22,689 nt of DNA from positions 1-22,689 of the forward strand of contig JBDLTI010000030.1 of NCBI GenBank assembly GCA_039805865.1, in the 5' to 3' direction. Below are positions 1-7,047 of this stretch, in pieces. The translations under genes and the position numbers were made by a program. Below the pieces are notes generated by a model. It saw nothing but the letters and a program-made list of their open reading frames with translations, ran no database searches and was not told the origin of the DNA. Position 1 is the stretch's first letter, and each line of letters opens with the position of its first letter. This DNA is from Fluviibacter sp039805865 (lineage in GTDB: Bacteria > Pseudomonadota > Gammaproteobacteria > Burkholderiales > Rhodocyclaceae).

Positions 1-465
1 CGTATTGAGTCTGGCAGCTGCTTTGAAATCAATATGAGATTCGATCAGCCCTTTGAAATCCGTGTAATTTGTCCGGGGCAAGAGATAGCCCATCACATTT
101 TGTAGCATCTGATTAAACTGTGACGATGGGCTGCTTTCCAACTTGGGTAAATAACCAGCACCGGAAGCACGCAACATCTGGGTAGCGATCATATCGACCA
201 ACTGCTCCATCGGCTCGGAGGCTTTCAGCTCATTCCAGAAGTCAGCGATACGCTGATCAACCGGTGTTTTATCACCGGCCGCATTCTGCAACAGACCATA
301 CCAGGCCAGTGCCGCATTCAACGCCCCACCCGAGGTACCCGTCAACGCAAGAATGTCGTGTTTATTTTGCACGCCAGCTGCAAAGAGGCCTTGTAGAACA
401 CCAGCGGTAAATGCCGTCTGGCTGCCACCGCCCTGACAGGCAATTGCAATTTTTTTACGCGTCAT
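1..465 (-). CDS. Patatin-like phospholipase, C-terminus beyond window edge
   Basis: The reading frame is open from an ATG at 465 down to base 1, giving the first 155 residues. The N-terminus carries the patatin oxyanion-hole glycine motif (QGGGSQ, residues 11-16). The nucleophile elbow GTSGG follows, with the putative catalytic Ser45. These are the hallmarks of bacterial patatin-like lipid acyl hydrolases. The Asp of the Ser-Asp dyad would lie in the missing part. No signal peptide or membrane segment is visible, so a cytoplasmic or effector-type protein is likely. The gene starts 15 bases after the stop of the small secreted-protein gene upstream, without a clear Shine-Dalgarno, which suggests translation coupled to that gene. 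The substrate cannot be inferred. Confidence 0.85.
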   Translation of the reverse strand, partial: MTRKKIAIACQGGGSQTAFTAGVLQGLFAAGVQNKHDILALTGTSGGALNAALAWYGLLQNAAGDKTPVDQRIADFWNELKASEPMEQLVDMIATQMLRASGAGYLPKLESSPSSQFNQMLQNVMGYLLPRTNYTDFKGLIESHIDFKAAARLNT

Positions 466-480
466 AGATCAATTCAATAT

Positions 481-882
481 TTATTTAAGAGTGCACGCCG
501 TTTGCATAATCTTTGCATCCAGCGAGTTCTTTTCCGGGGAGATCATAGGGGCTTCGGTAACGGTTGGGTTGTAGCTGTAAACCACCTTGCCCGACCCATC
601 CATAAGTGACACACCCGTTAGTGCTTGTGTCTTGGCTTTGCAGTCTGCCAGGAAGGTGTTGGTGGCTTTGGTGTATTCCGAGCCGTTCGGTGCTTTCATT
701 TTGCTGGTGTAAACCGTCTGGACGCTAAAAGCCGTTTTGCCATTGGATTGCACCAGGCTGTCGCTATCGAGTGCGTAACTCGCATTTTGTTCCACCGTAA
801 TGGCGCGAAGTGTTTCAGCGTGAGCAACGCCGGTTGCGGAAACCAGCAATGCAACGATGGCGATTGATGTCGATTTTTTCAT
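481..882 (-). CDS. Small exported protein, possibly surface-adhesin E-like
   Basis: A 133-residue protein with a classical Sec signal peptide: lysines at positions 2-3, a hydrophobic core, and an AHA cleavage site near residue 22. The mature part is about 110 residues with only two cysteines (C81 and C130), which could form a disulfide in the periplasm. Its layout, with a residue pattern ending in D-S-D-S-L near 39-43, a central D-C pair and a C-terminal Cys, recalls the surface-adhesin E family of small secreted proteins. I make that assignment by eye only. An AAGGA ribosome binding site precedes the ATG. The gene lies 17 bases downstream of the toxin gene and 15 bases upstream of the patatin gene on the same strand, so it may belong to their transcript. 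Function is unknown. Confidence 0.75.
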   Translation of the reverse strand: MKKSTSIAIVALLVSATGVAHAETLRAITVEQNASYALDSDSLVQSNGKTAFSVQTVYTSKMKAPNGSEYTKATNTFLADCKAKTQALTGVSLMDGSGKVVYSYNPTVTEAPMISPEKNSLDAKIMQTACTLK

Positions 883-899
883 GGTGATTTCCTTTTAAG

Positions 900-1220
900 T
901 CAGGCGCGCAATAAACGCTTCATCAGTAGCGTGGGGAATTCCTGGCGGTGACCCGCCACGATATAAACATACGTATCAGTACCGATTCGACGATATACCA
1001 GTTTGTGGTGGGACGTATAAACGTTTCTGTAATCAAGTATGCCAACTGTCGCAAGTTCTGAAACCGTATGGCCCACTAAGAATCCACCGTCAACCTGAAC
1101 CAGCTTTGAAAAGATTTCGTCTTCAGCTGTGATCCAATCCGCTTCGCTCCACTGATCAAGCATGTACTCCTGCAACGCAAGCAGATCTGCCTGCGCATCA
1201 GGCAAAATAATGATCGACAT
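900..1220 (-). CDS. RelE/ParE-superfamily toxin
   Basis: A 106-residue protein with the RelE/ParE fold signature. It has an N-terminal strand followed by a helical hairpin (roughly residues 7-45), then alternating strands. The near-terminal strand pattern is Y-R-N-V-Y, then L-V-Y-R-R, then Y-V-Y-I-V-A-G-H-R-Q, typical of ParE-type proteins where the last strand reads hxhhxhhHxR. Family members either poison gyrase (ParE) or cleave mRNA on ribosomes (RelE). The sequence does not settle which, although the V-A-G-H-R ending is more common in ParE-type toxins. The ATG overlaps the antitoxin stop codon by one base (TAATG), so translation is coupled to the antitoxin. The family assignment is firm; the target is inference. 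Confidence 0.88.
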   Translation of the reverse strand: MSIIILPDAQADLLALQEYMLDQWSEADWITAEDEIFSKLVQVDGGFLVGHTVSELATVGILDYRNVYTSHHKLVYRRIGTDTYVYIVAGHRQEFPTLLMKRLLRA

Positions 1221-1498
1221 TATTTACGGCTTTGACGAGCGGCCAATAGCTGCGTTCTGGATTCTTCAACCGACAAACCCTGGCCTTGCTGACGATGCTT
1301 TTCACCCATCGCAACAATTTTGAGGGCGGCGATCAGCGCTTCTTTCTCCTGATACTCTTTGATACCTTGAATCACCATGCTGGCCTCACCGTTCTGGGTC
1401 ACAACAAACGGCTGACCGTTCAATGCCAATTCCTCGGCTACTTGAGCCGCATGGCTTTTGAGGTAGGAGATTGATTTGATATTGGTGACTGTCTGCAT
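1220..1498 (-). CDS. Phd/YefM-family antitoxin
   Basis: A 92-residue protein starting at an ATG six bases after a GGGAG ribosome binding site. The N-terminal half matches the Phd/YefM DNA-binding fold: S-Y-L-K-S-H-A-A at 11-18, followed by hydrophobic residues and P-F-V-V-T-Q-N-G-E-A near 30-39, the typical wing that makes the dimer. The C-terminal half, from about residue 55, is charged and Gln/Arg/Lys-rich. It is likely disordered until bound to the toxin. Antitoxins of this family neutralise the toxin and repress their own operon. The promoter just upstream contains an imperfect inverted repeat over its -10, as expected for autoregulation. Confidence 0.9.
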   Translation of the reverse strand: MQTVTNIKSISYLKSHAAQVAEELALNGQPFVVTQNGEASMVIQGIKEYQEKEALIAALKIVAMGEKHRQQGQGLSVEESRTQLLAARQSRK

Positions 1499-1518
1499 GG
1501 CTCACTCCCGAATCGATT

Positions 1519-1552
1519 GACTGAATTTAGACCCGAATTAAGTCAAAGTCAA
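1519..1552 (-). promoter_or_regulatory. Toxin-antitoxin promoter with operator-like inverted repeat
   Basis: Read on the minus strand, TTGACT (1547-1552) and TAAATT (1524-1529) are separated by exactly 17 bases, a good sigma70 promoter. The predicted start lies about 18 bases before the antitoxin ATG. An imperfect inverted repeat, GACTGAATTT (1519-1528) against GAATTAAGTC (1535-1544), matches at 8 of 10 positions and covers the -10 and part of the spacer. The hexamer AGTCAA is also directly repeated at 1541-1546 and 1547-1552. This is the expected place for Phd-type autorepression. Binding itself is inferred. Confidence 0.65.
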
Positions 1553-1587
1553 GACTGTAATCTGAGGCGTTTCACAGAACGACCATT

Positions 1588-1619
1588 AAAAAACCCGCCA
1601 GTCTTGCGAGCGGCGGGTT
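1588..1619 (-). terminator. Rho-independent terminator of acnB
   Basis: The arms AACCCGCC (1592-1599) and GGCGGGTT (1612-1619) form a GC-rich 8-bp stem. On the minus strand the stem is followed by a run of six T. It lies about 20 bases after the acnB stop codon and separates acnB from the toxin-antitoxin promoter. Confidence 0.88.
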
Positions 1620-1639
1620 CTTCTTATGGCTAGATCAAC

Positions 1640-4237
1640 TTAAACGTTGACGGTATCTGCCACGTCCTTGAACTCTTTGATCTGATCAAAGTTCATGTAG
1701 CGGTAGATCGAGTCAGCGTTCTTGCTGATGACGCCCTGGTGCTCCATGTACTCAGCCGGGGTCGGAATCTTACCCAGCAGTGCACAAACGGAAGCCAGTT
1801 CGGCCGAACCCAGATACACGCGGGTGTCGATACCCAGACGGTTCGGGAAGTTACGGGTCGAGGTCGACATGGCGGTTGAACCCTTGCGGATCTGTGCCTG
1901 GTTACCCATACACAGCGAACAGCCCGGCATTTCCATGCGGGCACCGGTGCGACCCAGAACGCCGTAGTGGCCTTCTTCGGTCAGCACGTGCTGATCCATC
2001 TTGGTTGGCGGTGCGATCCACAGGCGAACAGGGATATCGCTCTTGCCTTCAAGCAGCTTGGAAGCAGCACGGAAGTGACCGATATTGGTCATACACGAAC
2101 CGACGAATACTTCGTCGATCTTGTCGCCAGCAACTTCAGACAGCAGCTTCACATCATCCGGGTCGTTCGGGCAGGCCACGATCGGTTCTTTGATCTGGTC
2201 CATGTCGATTTCGATCACGGCGGCGTATTCTGCATCGGCATCGCCCTTCAGCAGCTTAGGATCGGCGATCCAGGCTTCCATAGCTTTAATACGACGCTCC
2301 AGCGTACGCTTGTCCTGGTAACCATTGGCGATCATCCACTTCATCAGCGTGATGTTCGAGGTCAGGTATTCAGCGATTGGCTCTGGATTCAGTTGAACGG
2401 CACAGGCAGCCGCCGAACGCTCGGCAGCAGCATCAGACAGTTCAAACGCTTGTTCAACCTTAAGATCTGGCAGACCTTCGATTTCAAGGATGCGGCCAGA
2501 GAACACGTTCTTCTTGCCCTTCTTCTCAACCGTCAGCAGACCTTGCTTGATGGCGGCCAGCGGAATGGCATTGACCATGTCACGCAGGGTAATGCCAGGC
2601 TGCAGCTTGCCCTTGAAGCGAACCAGTACCGATTCCGGCATATCCAGTGGCATAACGCCTGTAGCAGCGGCAAAGGCAACCAAGCCAGAACCGGCCGGGA
2701 ACGAAATACCAATCGGGAAACGGGTGTGCGAGTCACCACCGGTACCTACGGTATCCGGCAGCAGCAGGCGGTTCAGCCATGAGTGGATGACGCCGTCACC
2801 CGGACGCAGCGCAACGCCGCCACGGGTTTCGATGAAGGTTGGCAGTTCGTGGTGCATCTTCACGTCCACAGGCTTTGGATAAGCCGCGGTGTGACAGAAC
2901 GATTGCATGACCATATCAGCCGAGAAGCCCAGACAAGCCAGATCCTTCAGCTCATCACGCGTCATTGGGCCGGTGGTATCTTGTGAACCCACGGTGGTCA
3001 TCTTCGGCTCACAGTAAGTGCCCGGACGGATGCCCTTGCCTTCTGGCAGACCACAGGCGCGGCCAACCATCTTCTGGGCCAGCGAGAAGCCCTTGCCTGA
3101 ATCAGCAGGGTCTTGTGGCAGACGGAACAGAGTCGATGGTGGCAGACCCAGTGCTTCACGCGCCTTGGTCGTCAGCCCGCGACCGATGATCAGCGGAATA
3201 CGACCGCCAGCACGGACTTCGTCCAGAATCACTGGTGTCTTAAGTTGCGACTCGGCAATGACCTGGCCGTTCTTGAGTGCAGTGACCTTTGCAGTTGCTT
3301 GATCAACCTTCAACTCGATCTCGTCGCCCATGTCCATTTGACCGGCATCGATTTCGATGGGCAGTGCGCCAGCATCTTCCATGGTGTTAAAGAAGATCGG
3401 CGCGATCTTCGAACCCAGACAGACGCCACCGAAACGCTTGTTCGGCACGAAAGGAATGTCTTCACCGGTAAACCACAGCACTGAGTTGGTGGCTGATTTA
3501 CGCGACGAACCTGTACCGACCACATCACCAACGTAGGCAATCTGGTTGCCCTTCTTGGCCAGCGCTTCGAGTTGTTTGATCGGGCCGCGCGAACCTGGCT
3601 CATCCGCATCTATACCCGGACGTGGGTTCTTCAGCATGGCCAGAGCGTGCAGTGGAATATCCGGACGCGACCAGGCATCTGGTGCTGGCGACAGATCATC
3701 GGTATTGGTTTCGCCGGTAACCTTGAGTACAGTCAGCTTTTGCGAAGCAGGCACTTCAGGACGCGAGGTGAACCACTCGCCATCAGCCCACGATTGCAGA
3801 ACGCCCTTGGCGTTGGCATTGCCCTTGTCGGCCAGTTCTTTCACGTCGTGGAAGAAATCGAATACCAGCAATGTCTTCTTGAGGCCTTCAGCAGCAGCAG
3901 CGCCACATTCGGCATCGCCCAGCACATCAATCAGTGGCTTAACGTTGTAACCACCGAGCATGGTGCCCAACAGTTCGGTAGCACGCACACGCGAGATCAG
4001 CGCGCACTTCACTTCACCCTTGGCAACAGCCGCCAGGAAACCAGCCTTGACGCGTGCTGCATCATCCACACCGGCAGGTACACGGTAGGTGATCAGCTCA
4101 ACCAGGAAATCTTCTTCACCTTTAGGTGGATTCTTCAGCAGTTCGACCAGGTCTGCGGTCTGCTGGGCATTCAGCGGCAGCGGGGGAATCCCCAGGGCGG
4201 CGCGCTCGGCAACATGGCTCCGGTAAGCTTCTAACAC
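1640..4237 (-). CDS. acnB: Bifunctional aconitate hydratase 2 / 2-methylisocitrate dehydratase
   Basis: A protein of 865 residues, the same length as E. coli AcnB. It interconverts citrate and isocitrate in the TCA cycle and, in many bacteria, also hydrates 2-methylaconitate. The N-terminal HEAT-like domain (about 1-160) comes first, then the swivel domain with G-T-G-S-S-R-K-S, then the catalytic core. The three [4Fe-4S] ligands are visible: Cys715 in S-C-M-T-N, and Cys773 and Cys776 in P-G-C-S-L-C. The domain order (swivel before core) separates it from AcnA. The start is a GTG at 4237, preceded by AAAGGA, and the next residues LEAYRSHVAER match the family N-terminus. It stands alone, divergent from the NlpC/P60 gene, and ends in its own terminator. 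AcnB apoproteins are known to bind mRNA, but nothing here shows that directly. Confidence 0.98.
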   Translation of the reverse strand: MLEAYRSHVAERAALGIPPLPLNAQQTADLVELLKNPPKGEEDFLVELITYRVPAGVDDAARVKAGFLAAVAKGEVKCALISRVRATELLGTMLGGYNVKPLIDVLGDAECGAAAAEGLKKTLLVFDFFHDVKELADKGNANAKGVLQSWADGEWFTSRPEVPASQKLTVLKVTGETNTDDLSPAPDAWSRPDIPLHALAMLKNPRPGIDADEPGSRGPIKQLEALAKKGNQIAYVGDVVGTGSSRKSATNSVLWFTGEDIPFVPNKRFGGVCLGSKIAPIFFNTMEDAGALPIEIDAGQMDMGDEIELKVDQATAKVTALKNGQVIAESQLKTPVILDEVRAGGRIPLIIGRGLTTKAREALGLPPSTLFRLPQDPADSGKGFSLAQKMVGRACGLPEGKGIRPGTYCEPKMTTVGSQDTTGPMTRDELKDLACLGFSADMVMQSFCHTAAYPKPVDVKMHHELPTFIETRGGVALRPGDGVIHSWLNRLLLPDTVGTGGDSHTRFPIGISFPAGSGLVAFAAATGVMPLDMPESVLVRFKGKLQPGITLRDMVNAIPLAAIKQGLLTVEKKGKKNVFSGRILEIEGLPDLKVEQAFELSDAAAERSAAACAVQLNPEPIAEYLTSNITLMKWMIANGYQDKRTLERRIKAMEAWIADPKLLKGDADAEYAAVIEIDMDQIKEPIVACPNDPDDVKLLSEVAGDKIDEVFVGSCMTNIGHFRAASKLLEGKSDIPVRLWIAPPTKMDQHVLTEEGHYGVLGRTGARMEMPGCSLCMGNQAQIRKGSTAMSTSTRNFPNRLGIDTRVYLGSAELASVCALLGKIPTPAEYMEHQGVISKNADSIYRYMNFDQIKEFKDVADTVNV

Positions 4238-4269
4238 GGCGGTTTCCTTTCAAAAAACGGAGGAACGAC

Positions 4270-4284
4270 AATTTGAGGCAAATT
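4270..4284. repeat. Short inverted repeat in the acnB leader region
   Basis: AATTTG (4270-4275) and CAAATT (4279-4284) form a perfect 6-bp inverted repeat with a 3-base centre, about 35 bases upstream of the acnB GTG. It could be a weak hairpin or a dyad for a regulator. I saw no convincing -10/-35 pair for acnB, although GATAAT lies just beyond it on the minus strand. Confidence 0.3.
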
Positions 4285-4358
4285 ATCGGGAAATAACTGC
4301 GTAAACCGAATTTGTAACACAAGCCGAAGCCATAAGCGAGAGGGAAATTGGAGAAATT

Positions 4359-4390
4359 GGCAAACTCTTATAAAAGAGTTGAAAACTGCC
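4359..4390. promoter_or_regulatory. Palindrome between acnB and the NlpC/P60 gene
   Basis: AACTCTT (4363-4369) and AAGAGTT (4374-4380) are perfect inverted arms around ATAA. They are bracketed by GGCA (4359-4362) and TGCC (4387-4390). The AT-rich centre contains TATAAA on the plus strand and TATAAG on the minus strand, so it could hold a -10 box on either side. A hairpin here has no T-tract, so an operator is more likely than a terminator. The site lies in the 215-base gap between two divergent genes. Confidence 0.4.
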
Positions 4391-4398
4391 TAAAAATG

Positions 4399-4454
4399 GG
4401 GCAACACACCAACAACACCAAAGGGTTGCCCTGGACAGAACTTTAGGTTAGAGT
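4399..4454 (+). promoter_or_regulatory. Inverted repeat and candidate promoter of the NlpC/P60 gene
   Basis: GGGCAAC (4399-4405) and GTTGCCC (4425-4431) are perfect 7-bp inverted arms 19 bases apart. The right arm overlaps TTGCCC (4426-4431), which sits 17 bases from TAGAGT (4449-4454). Together these make a moderate sigma70-type -35/-10 pair. The implied start is at about the ATG at 4462, so the mRNA could be leaderless. This is a reading by eye and is tentative. Confidence 0.35.
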
Positions 4455-4461
4455 GACCCTC

Positions 4462-5049
4462 ATGCAAAAGGTGAAAACCCCTCGCAAAGCGACTCTAGGT
4501 GCTGGCGCATGCCGCATGACGCGTAAAGTTCTGGTGCAGGCCATTACGGCTGTCACTATTACTAGTGCGCTGGTTCCGGTGTCTACGGCCGTTCGTGCCG
4601 ATGAACTGGAAAAGCCGGGTCTGCTGCAGCGATACACCGTGAACATCCAAGATCTAGTGATTAAAGGTCTGGAGTTCGTAGGTGTCCCTTATCGTCGTGG
4701 CGGTAATACAGTGGAGTCCGGTCTGGACTGCAGCGGTTTTACGCGCCTCGTGTTCCTGGATTCGAATGGCATCGACCTGCCCCGCACTGCCGCTGAACAA
4801 GCGCACGTGGGTACGCAAGTCAGCGCCGATGAGCTAAAGCCGGGTGATCTGGTGTTCTTTAACACCATGCGTCGCGCCTATTCGCATGTAGGAATTTACC
4901 TGGGTAATAACCAGTTTGTGCATGCCCCAAAGCCCGGCGCCGAGATTCGCGTTGAAAACATGCAGCAATCTTACTGGGTCAACAAATACAACGGCGCCCG
5001 CCGTCTGGATGGCGTAACCGCAGCCCCAAGCAAAGCGCTCTCGTTCTAA
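4462..5049 (+). CDS. Exported NlpC/P60 (C40) peptidoglycan endopeptidase
   Basis: A 195-residue protein with a single C-terminal NlpC/P60 domain. Such enzymes cut peptide stems or cross-links of murein in the periplasm (MepS/Spr-like). The catalytic Cys90 lies in L-D-C-S-G-F, His142 in Y-S-H-V-G-I-Y, and the third residue His154 in F-V-H-A-P. The N-terminus contains a signal sequence: basic M-T-R-K at about 19-22, a hydrophobic stretch, and cleavage near A-V-R-A before D-E-L. No lipobox cysteine is placed for lipidation. The start is uncertain. ATG 4462 has GAG about eight bases ahead, GTG 4453 is in frame upstream, and ATG 4516 would give a compact signal peptide but lacks a good Shine-Dalgarno. 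It is monocistronic, closed by a strong terminator. Confidence 0.9.
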   Translation: MQKVKTPRKATLGAGACRMTRKVLVQAITAVTITSALVPVSTAVRADELEKPGLLQRYTVNIQDLVIKGLEFVGVPYRRGGNTVESGLDCSGFTRLVFLDSNGIDLPRTAAEQAHVGTQVSADELKPGDLVFFNTMRRAYSHVGIYLGNNQFVHAPKPGAEIRVENMQQSYWVNKYNGARRLDGVTAAPSKALSF

Positions 5050-5072
5050 ACGATTGCCCTACACCCCGAAAG

Positions 5073-5095
5073 CGCCGCACCTGCGGCGTTTTTTA
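5073..5095 (+). terminator. Rho-independent terminator after the NlpC/P60 gene
   Basis: CGCCGCA (5073-5079) pairs with TGCGGCG (5082-5088), followed directly by a run of six T and ATTT. It is a textbook terminator 24 bases after the stop codon. Confidence 0.92.
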
Positions 5096-5123
5096 TTTCC
5101 GGCATTTTGGTTAAGCTAGCACC

Positions 5124-5864
5124 ATGTCGAACATTCACGAAGCCGGCCTACCCGACGCGCTGCTCCAGTTTTACACCACTGCGCCCTACCCGTGCAGCTA
5201 TCTGGCCGATCGTCAGGCACGATCTCAGGTGGCCATTCCGCCAGAACAAATTGATGGTGTTGTTTACAGCACCCTGATACAACGAGGCTTCCGTCGTAGT
5301 GGGCAATACACCTATCGGCCTCGCTGCGATGGTTGTGCCCGCTGTGTGCCAGTTCGTGTGCGCGCCCTGGATTTTGTTCCAGATCGAACCCAGCGCAAAC
5401 TCGTTAATCGCATGAATAAGCCAGGTTATATGCAGGTGCGCGAATGCCCGCTTGAATTTTGTGACGAACACTACGCGCTGTACCGCGCTTACCAGCAGCA
5501 TCGTCACCCTAAAGGCGGCATGGATGAGGACGATGCTGACCAATACACCCAGTTCTTACTGAGCAGCGGTGTTGATACACGTTTAATCGAATTCCGTATT
5601 GAAGGCCGCCTGGTCATGCTGAGCGTGATGGATGTGCTGCCCGACGGGCTCTCTGCCGTCTACACCTTCTACGACCCGAGCGATGCCAAGGCCAGCTACG
5701 GCACTTACGCCGTGCTCTGGCAAATCATTCAATGCCAGTACAACAACCTGCCCTATCTCTACCTCGGTTACTGGATCGCCGAGAGTGAAAAAATGGCCTA
5801 TAAATCCCGCTACCAACCGATGGACATGCTGGACGATGGCCGCTGGATTAAAATGCCAGCTTGA
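5124..5864 (+). CDS. bpt: Aspartate/glutamate leucyltransferase (Bpt, ATE family)
   Basis: A 246-residue leucyl-tRNA-protein transferase of the ATE1-like fold. It adds Leu to proteins with N-terminal Asp or Glu and so makes them N-degrons for ClpS/ClpAP. The conserved N-terminal features are present: Y-P-C-S-Y-L with Cys24, and the cysteine cluster C-D-G-C-A-R-C (68, 71, 74) after F-R-R-S-G. The C-terminal acyltransferase part includes Y-T-F-Y-D-P, Y-L-Y-L-G-Y-W-I and K-M-A-Y-K. The length is normal for the family. The ATG at 5124 has no strong Shine-Dalgarno. The stop codon lies 17 bases before the pyrD ATG, so the two genes are probably co-transcribed. The aat gene, the usual functional partner, is not adjacent. 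Confidence 0.95.
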   Translation: MSNIHEAGLPDALLQFYTTAPYPCSYLADRQARSQVAIPPEQIDGVVYSTLIQRGFRRSGQYTYRPRCDGCARCVPVRVRALDFVPDRTQRKLVNRMNKPGYMQVRECPLEFCDEHYALYRAYQQHRHPKGGMDEDDADQYTQFLLSSGVDTRLIEFRIEGRLVMLSVMDVLPDGLSAVYTFYDPSDAKASYGTYAVLWQIIQCQYNNLPYLYLGYWIAESEKMAYKSRYQPMDMLDDGRWIKMPA

Positions 5865-5881
5865 TTGCAAAGAACCCCAAT

Positions 5882-6931
5882 ATGAACGCCTATTCCTTTT
5901 TACGCCCGCTCCTTTTTAGCCTCGCACCGGAAACCGCACACAACCTCAGCCTTAACGGCCTAGACCACGCTTCCAAATTGGGGCTACTGCGTCAGACACT
6001 GCCCGCTGATCCGGTTACAGTGATGGGCATCCAATTCCCTAATCGTGTGGGGTTGGCGGCTGGCCTTGATAAAGATGGCGCCCATATTGATGGCCTGGCC
6101 ACCATGGGTTTTGGTTTTATCGAAATCGGTACGGTGACACCCAAGCCACAACCGGGCAATCCGCAGCCACGTCTTTTCCGCCTACCGGCCCATGGTGCGC
6201 TGATTAACCGCTTCGGCTTTAACAATCAGGGCGTTGATAACCTGGTCAACAATGTCAAAGCCAGCCAGTTTGTGAAGAATGGCGGCATCATCGGCATCAA
6301 CATTGGCAAGAACGCGAGCACGCCGATTGATCGTGCCAATGACGATTATCTGATCGCGCTGGATGCGGCCTATGCCCATGGGCACTACGTCACCATTAAT
6401 ATCTCTAGCCCGAACACCCAGAATCTGCGCTCCCTGCAACAGGACGATGCGCTGGAAGCCCTACTGGCTGGCCTGAAAGACCGTCAGCAACGCCTGGCTG
6501 ATCAACACGGCAAGTACGTACCGTTGGCACTGAAAATTGCACCGGATCTGGATGACCTACAGATCGATGCCATTGCCGCCGCTGTTCGCCGCCACCGCTT
6601 CGACGCGGTAATTGCGACGAATACCACGCTAGAACGTGCCGCCGTAATGGGCGATCCGAACGCTGGCGAAACCGGTGGCCTCTCAGGCAAACCGGTCTTT
6701 GAAAAATCCAACGCCGTATTAGCCGAGCTACGTAACAAACTGGCAGGAGAACTCCCACTTATCGGTGTGGGCGGCATTGCCTCGGGTGAGGACGCCGTTA
6801 CCAAGCGGGATGCCGGTGCAGACCTGGTTCAGATTTACACGGGTCTGATTTACCAAGGTCCGCAGCTGATCAAAGACGTGGGTGACGCACTCGCCCGCTA
6901 TACCCGCCAAAATCACCGCCCAAACGTTTAA
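5882..6931 (+). CDS. pyrD: Dihydroorotate dehydrogenase (quinone), class 2
   Basis: Oxidises dihydroorotate to orotate in pyrimidine synthesis and passes electrons to membrane quinone through FMN. The protein is 349 residues long. The amphipathic N-terminal part (Y-S-F-L-R-P-L-L-F) is typical of the membrane-associated class 2 enzyme. Key motifs are A-A-G-L-D-K-D-G (59-66), I-N-R-F-G-F-N-N (108-115), the catalytic Ser175 in N-I-S-S-P-N-T, A-T-N-T-T, G-G-L-S-G, and the C-terminal V-Q-I-Y-T-G phosphate-binding motif. I chose ATG 5882 because the family begins at this point. A TTG at 5861 overlapping the bpt stop is in frame but adds residues not seen in the family. A weak AAAGAA precedes the ATG. 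It is co-directional with bpt and followed by a terminator. Confidence 0.97.
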   Translation: MNAYSFLRPLLFSLAPETAHNLSLNGLDHASKLGLLRQTLPADPVTVMGIQFPNRVGLAAGLDKDGAHIDGLATMGFGFIEIGTVTPKPQPGNPQPRLFRLPAHGALINRFGFNNQGVDNLVNNVKASQFVKNGGIIGINIGKNASTPIDRANDDYLIALDAAYAHGHYVTINISSPNTQNLRSLQQDDALEALLAGLKDRQQRLADQHGKYVPLALKIAPDLDDLQIDAIAAAVRRHRFDAVIATNTTLERAAVMGDPNAGETGGLSGKPVFEKSNAVLAELRNKLAGELPLIGVGGIASGEDAVTKRDAGADLVQIYTGLIYQGPQLIKDVGDALARYTRQNHRPNV

Positions 6932-6947
6932 AAACAGGGTGTATGCC

Positions 6948-6976
6948 AAAAGACCGTAGTTAAGCTGCGGTCTTTT
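6948..6976 (+). terminator. Terminator after pyrD
   Basis: AAAAGACCG (6948-6956) pairs perfectly with CGGTCTTTT (6968-6976), and the T-run is part of the right arm. The A-run on the left would let it work on both strands. It separates bpt-pyrD from the rsx operon. Confidence 0.85.
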
Positions 6977-6977
6977 G

Positions 6978-7001
6978 TGCATTAATGCATATACTTATAG
7001 C
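6978..7001 (+). promoter_or_regulatory. Palindrome and -10-like boxes upstream of rsxA
   Basis: TGCATTAATGCA (6978-6989) is a perfect 12-base palindrome. It is followed directly by the -10-like hexamers TATACT (6990-6995) and TATAGC (6996-7001). No good -35 is visible 16-18 bases upstream, where the terminator arm lies. The arrangement suggests an activator or repressor site at the rsx promoter, but this is inference. Confidence 0.35.
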
Positions 7002-7047
7002 GAATGCGTGTTGCGCCACACCAACGTGGGGCGGATAATGCTGTCAA

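Noticed and set aside
1967..2782. Plus-strand open frame of 271 codons inside acnB
   Set aside because: It is antisense to a fully conserved AcnB with intact cluster ligands. It has no recognisable domain, and its composition follows the complementary codons of acnB.
3572..4234. Plus-strand open frame of 220 codons opposite the acnB 5' part
   Set aside because: It is a shadow frame over conserved AcnB N-terminal codons, with no family features and no ribosome binding site worth noting.
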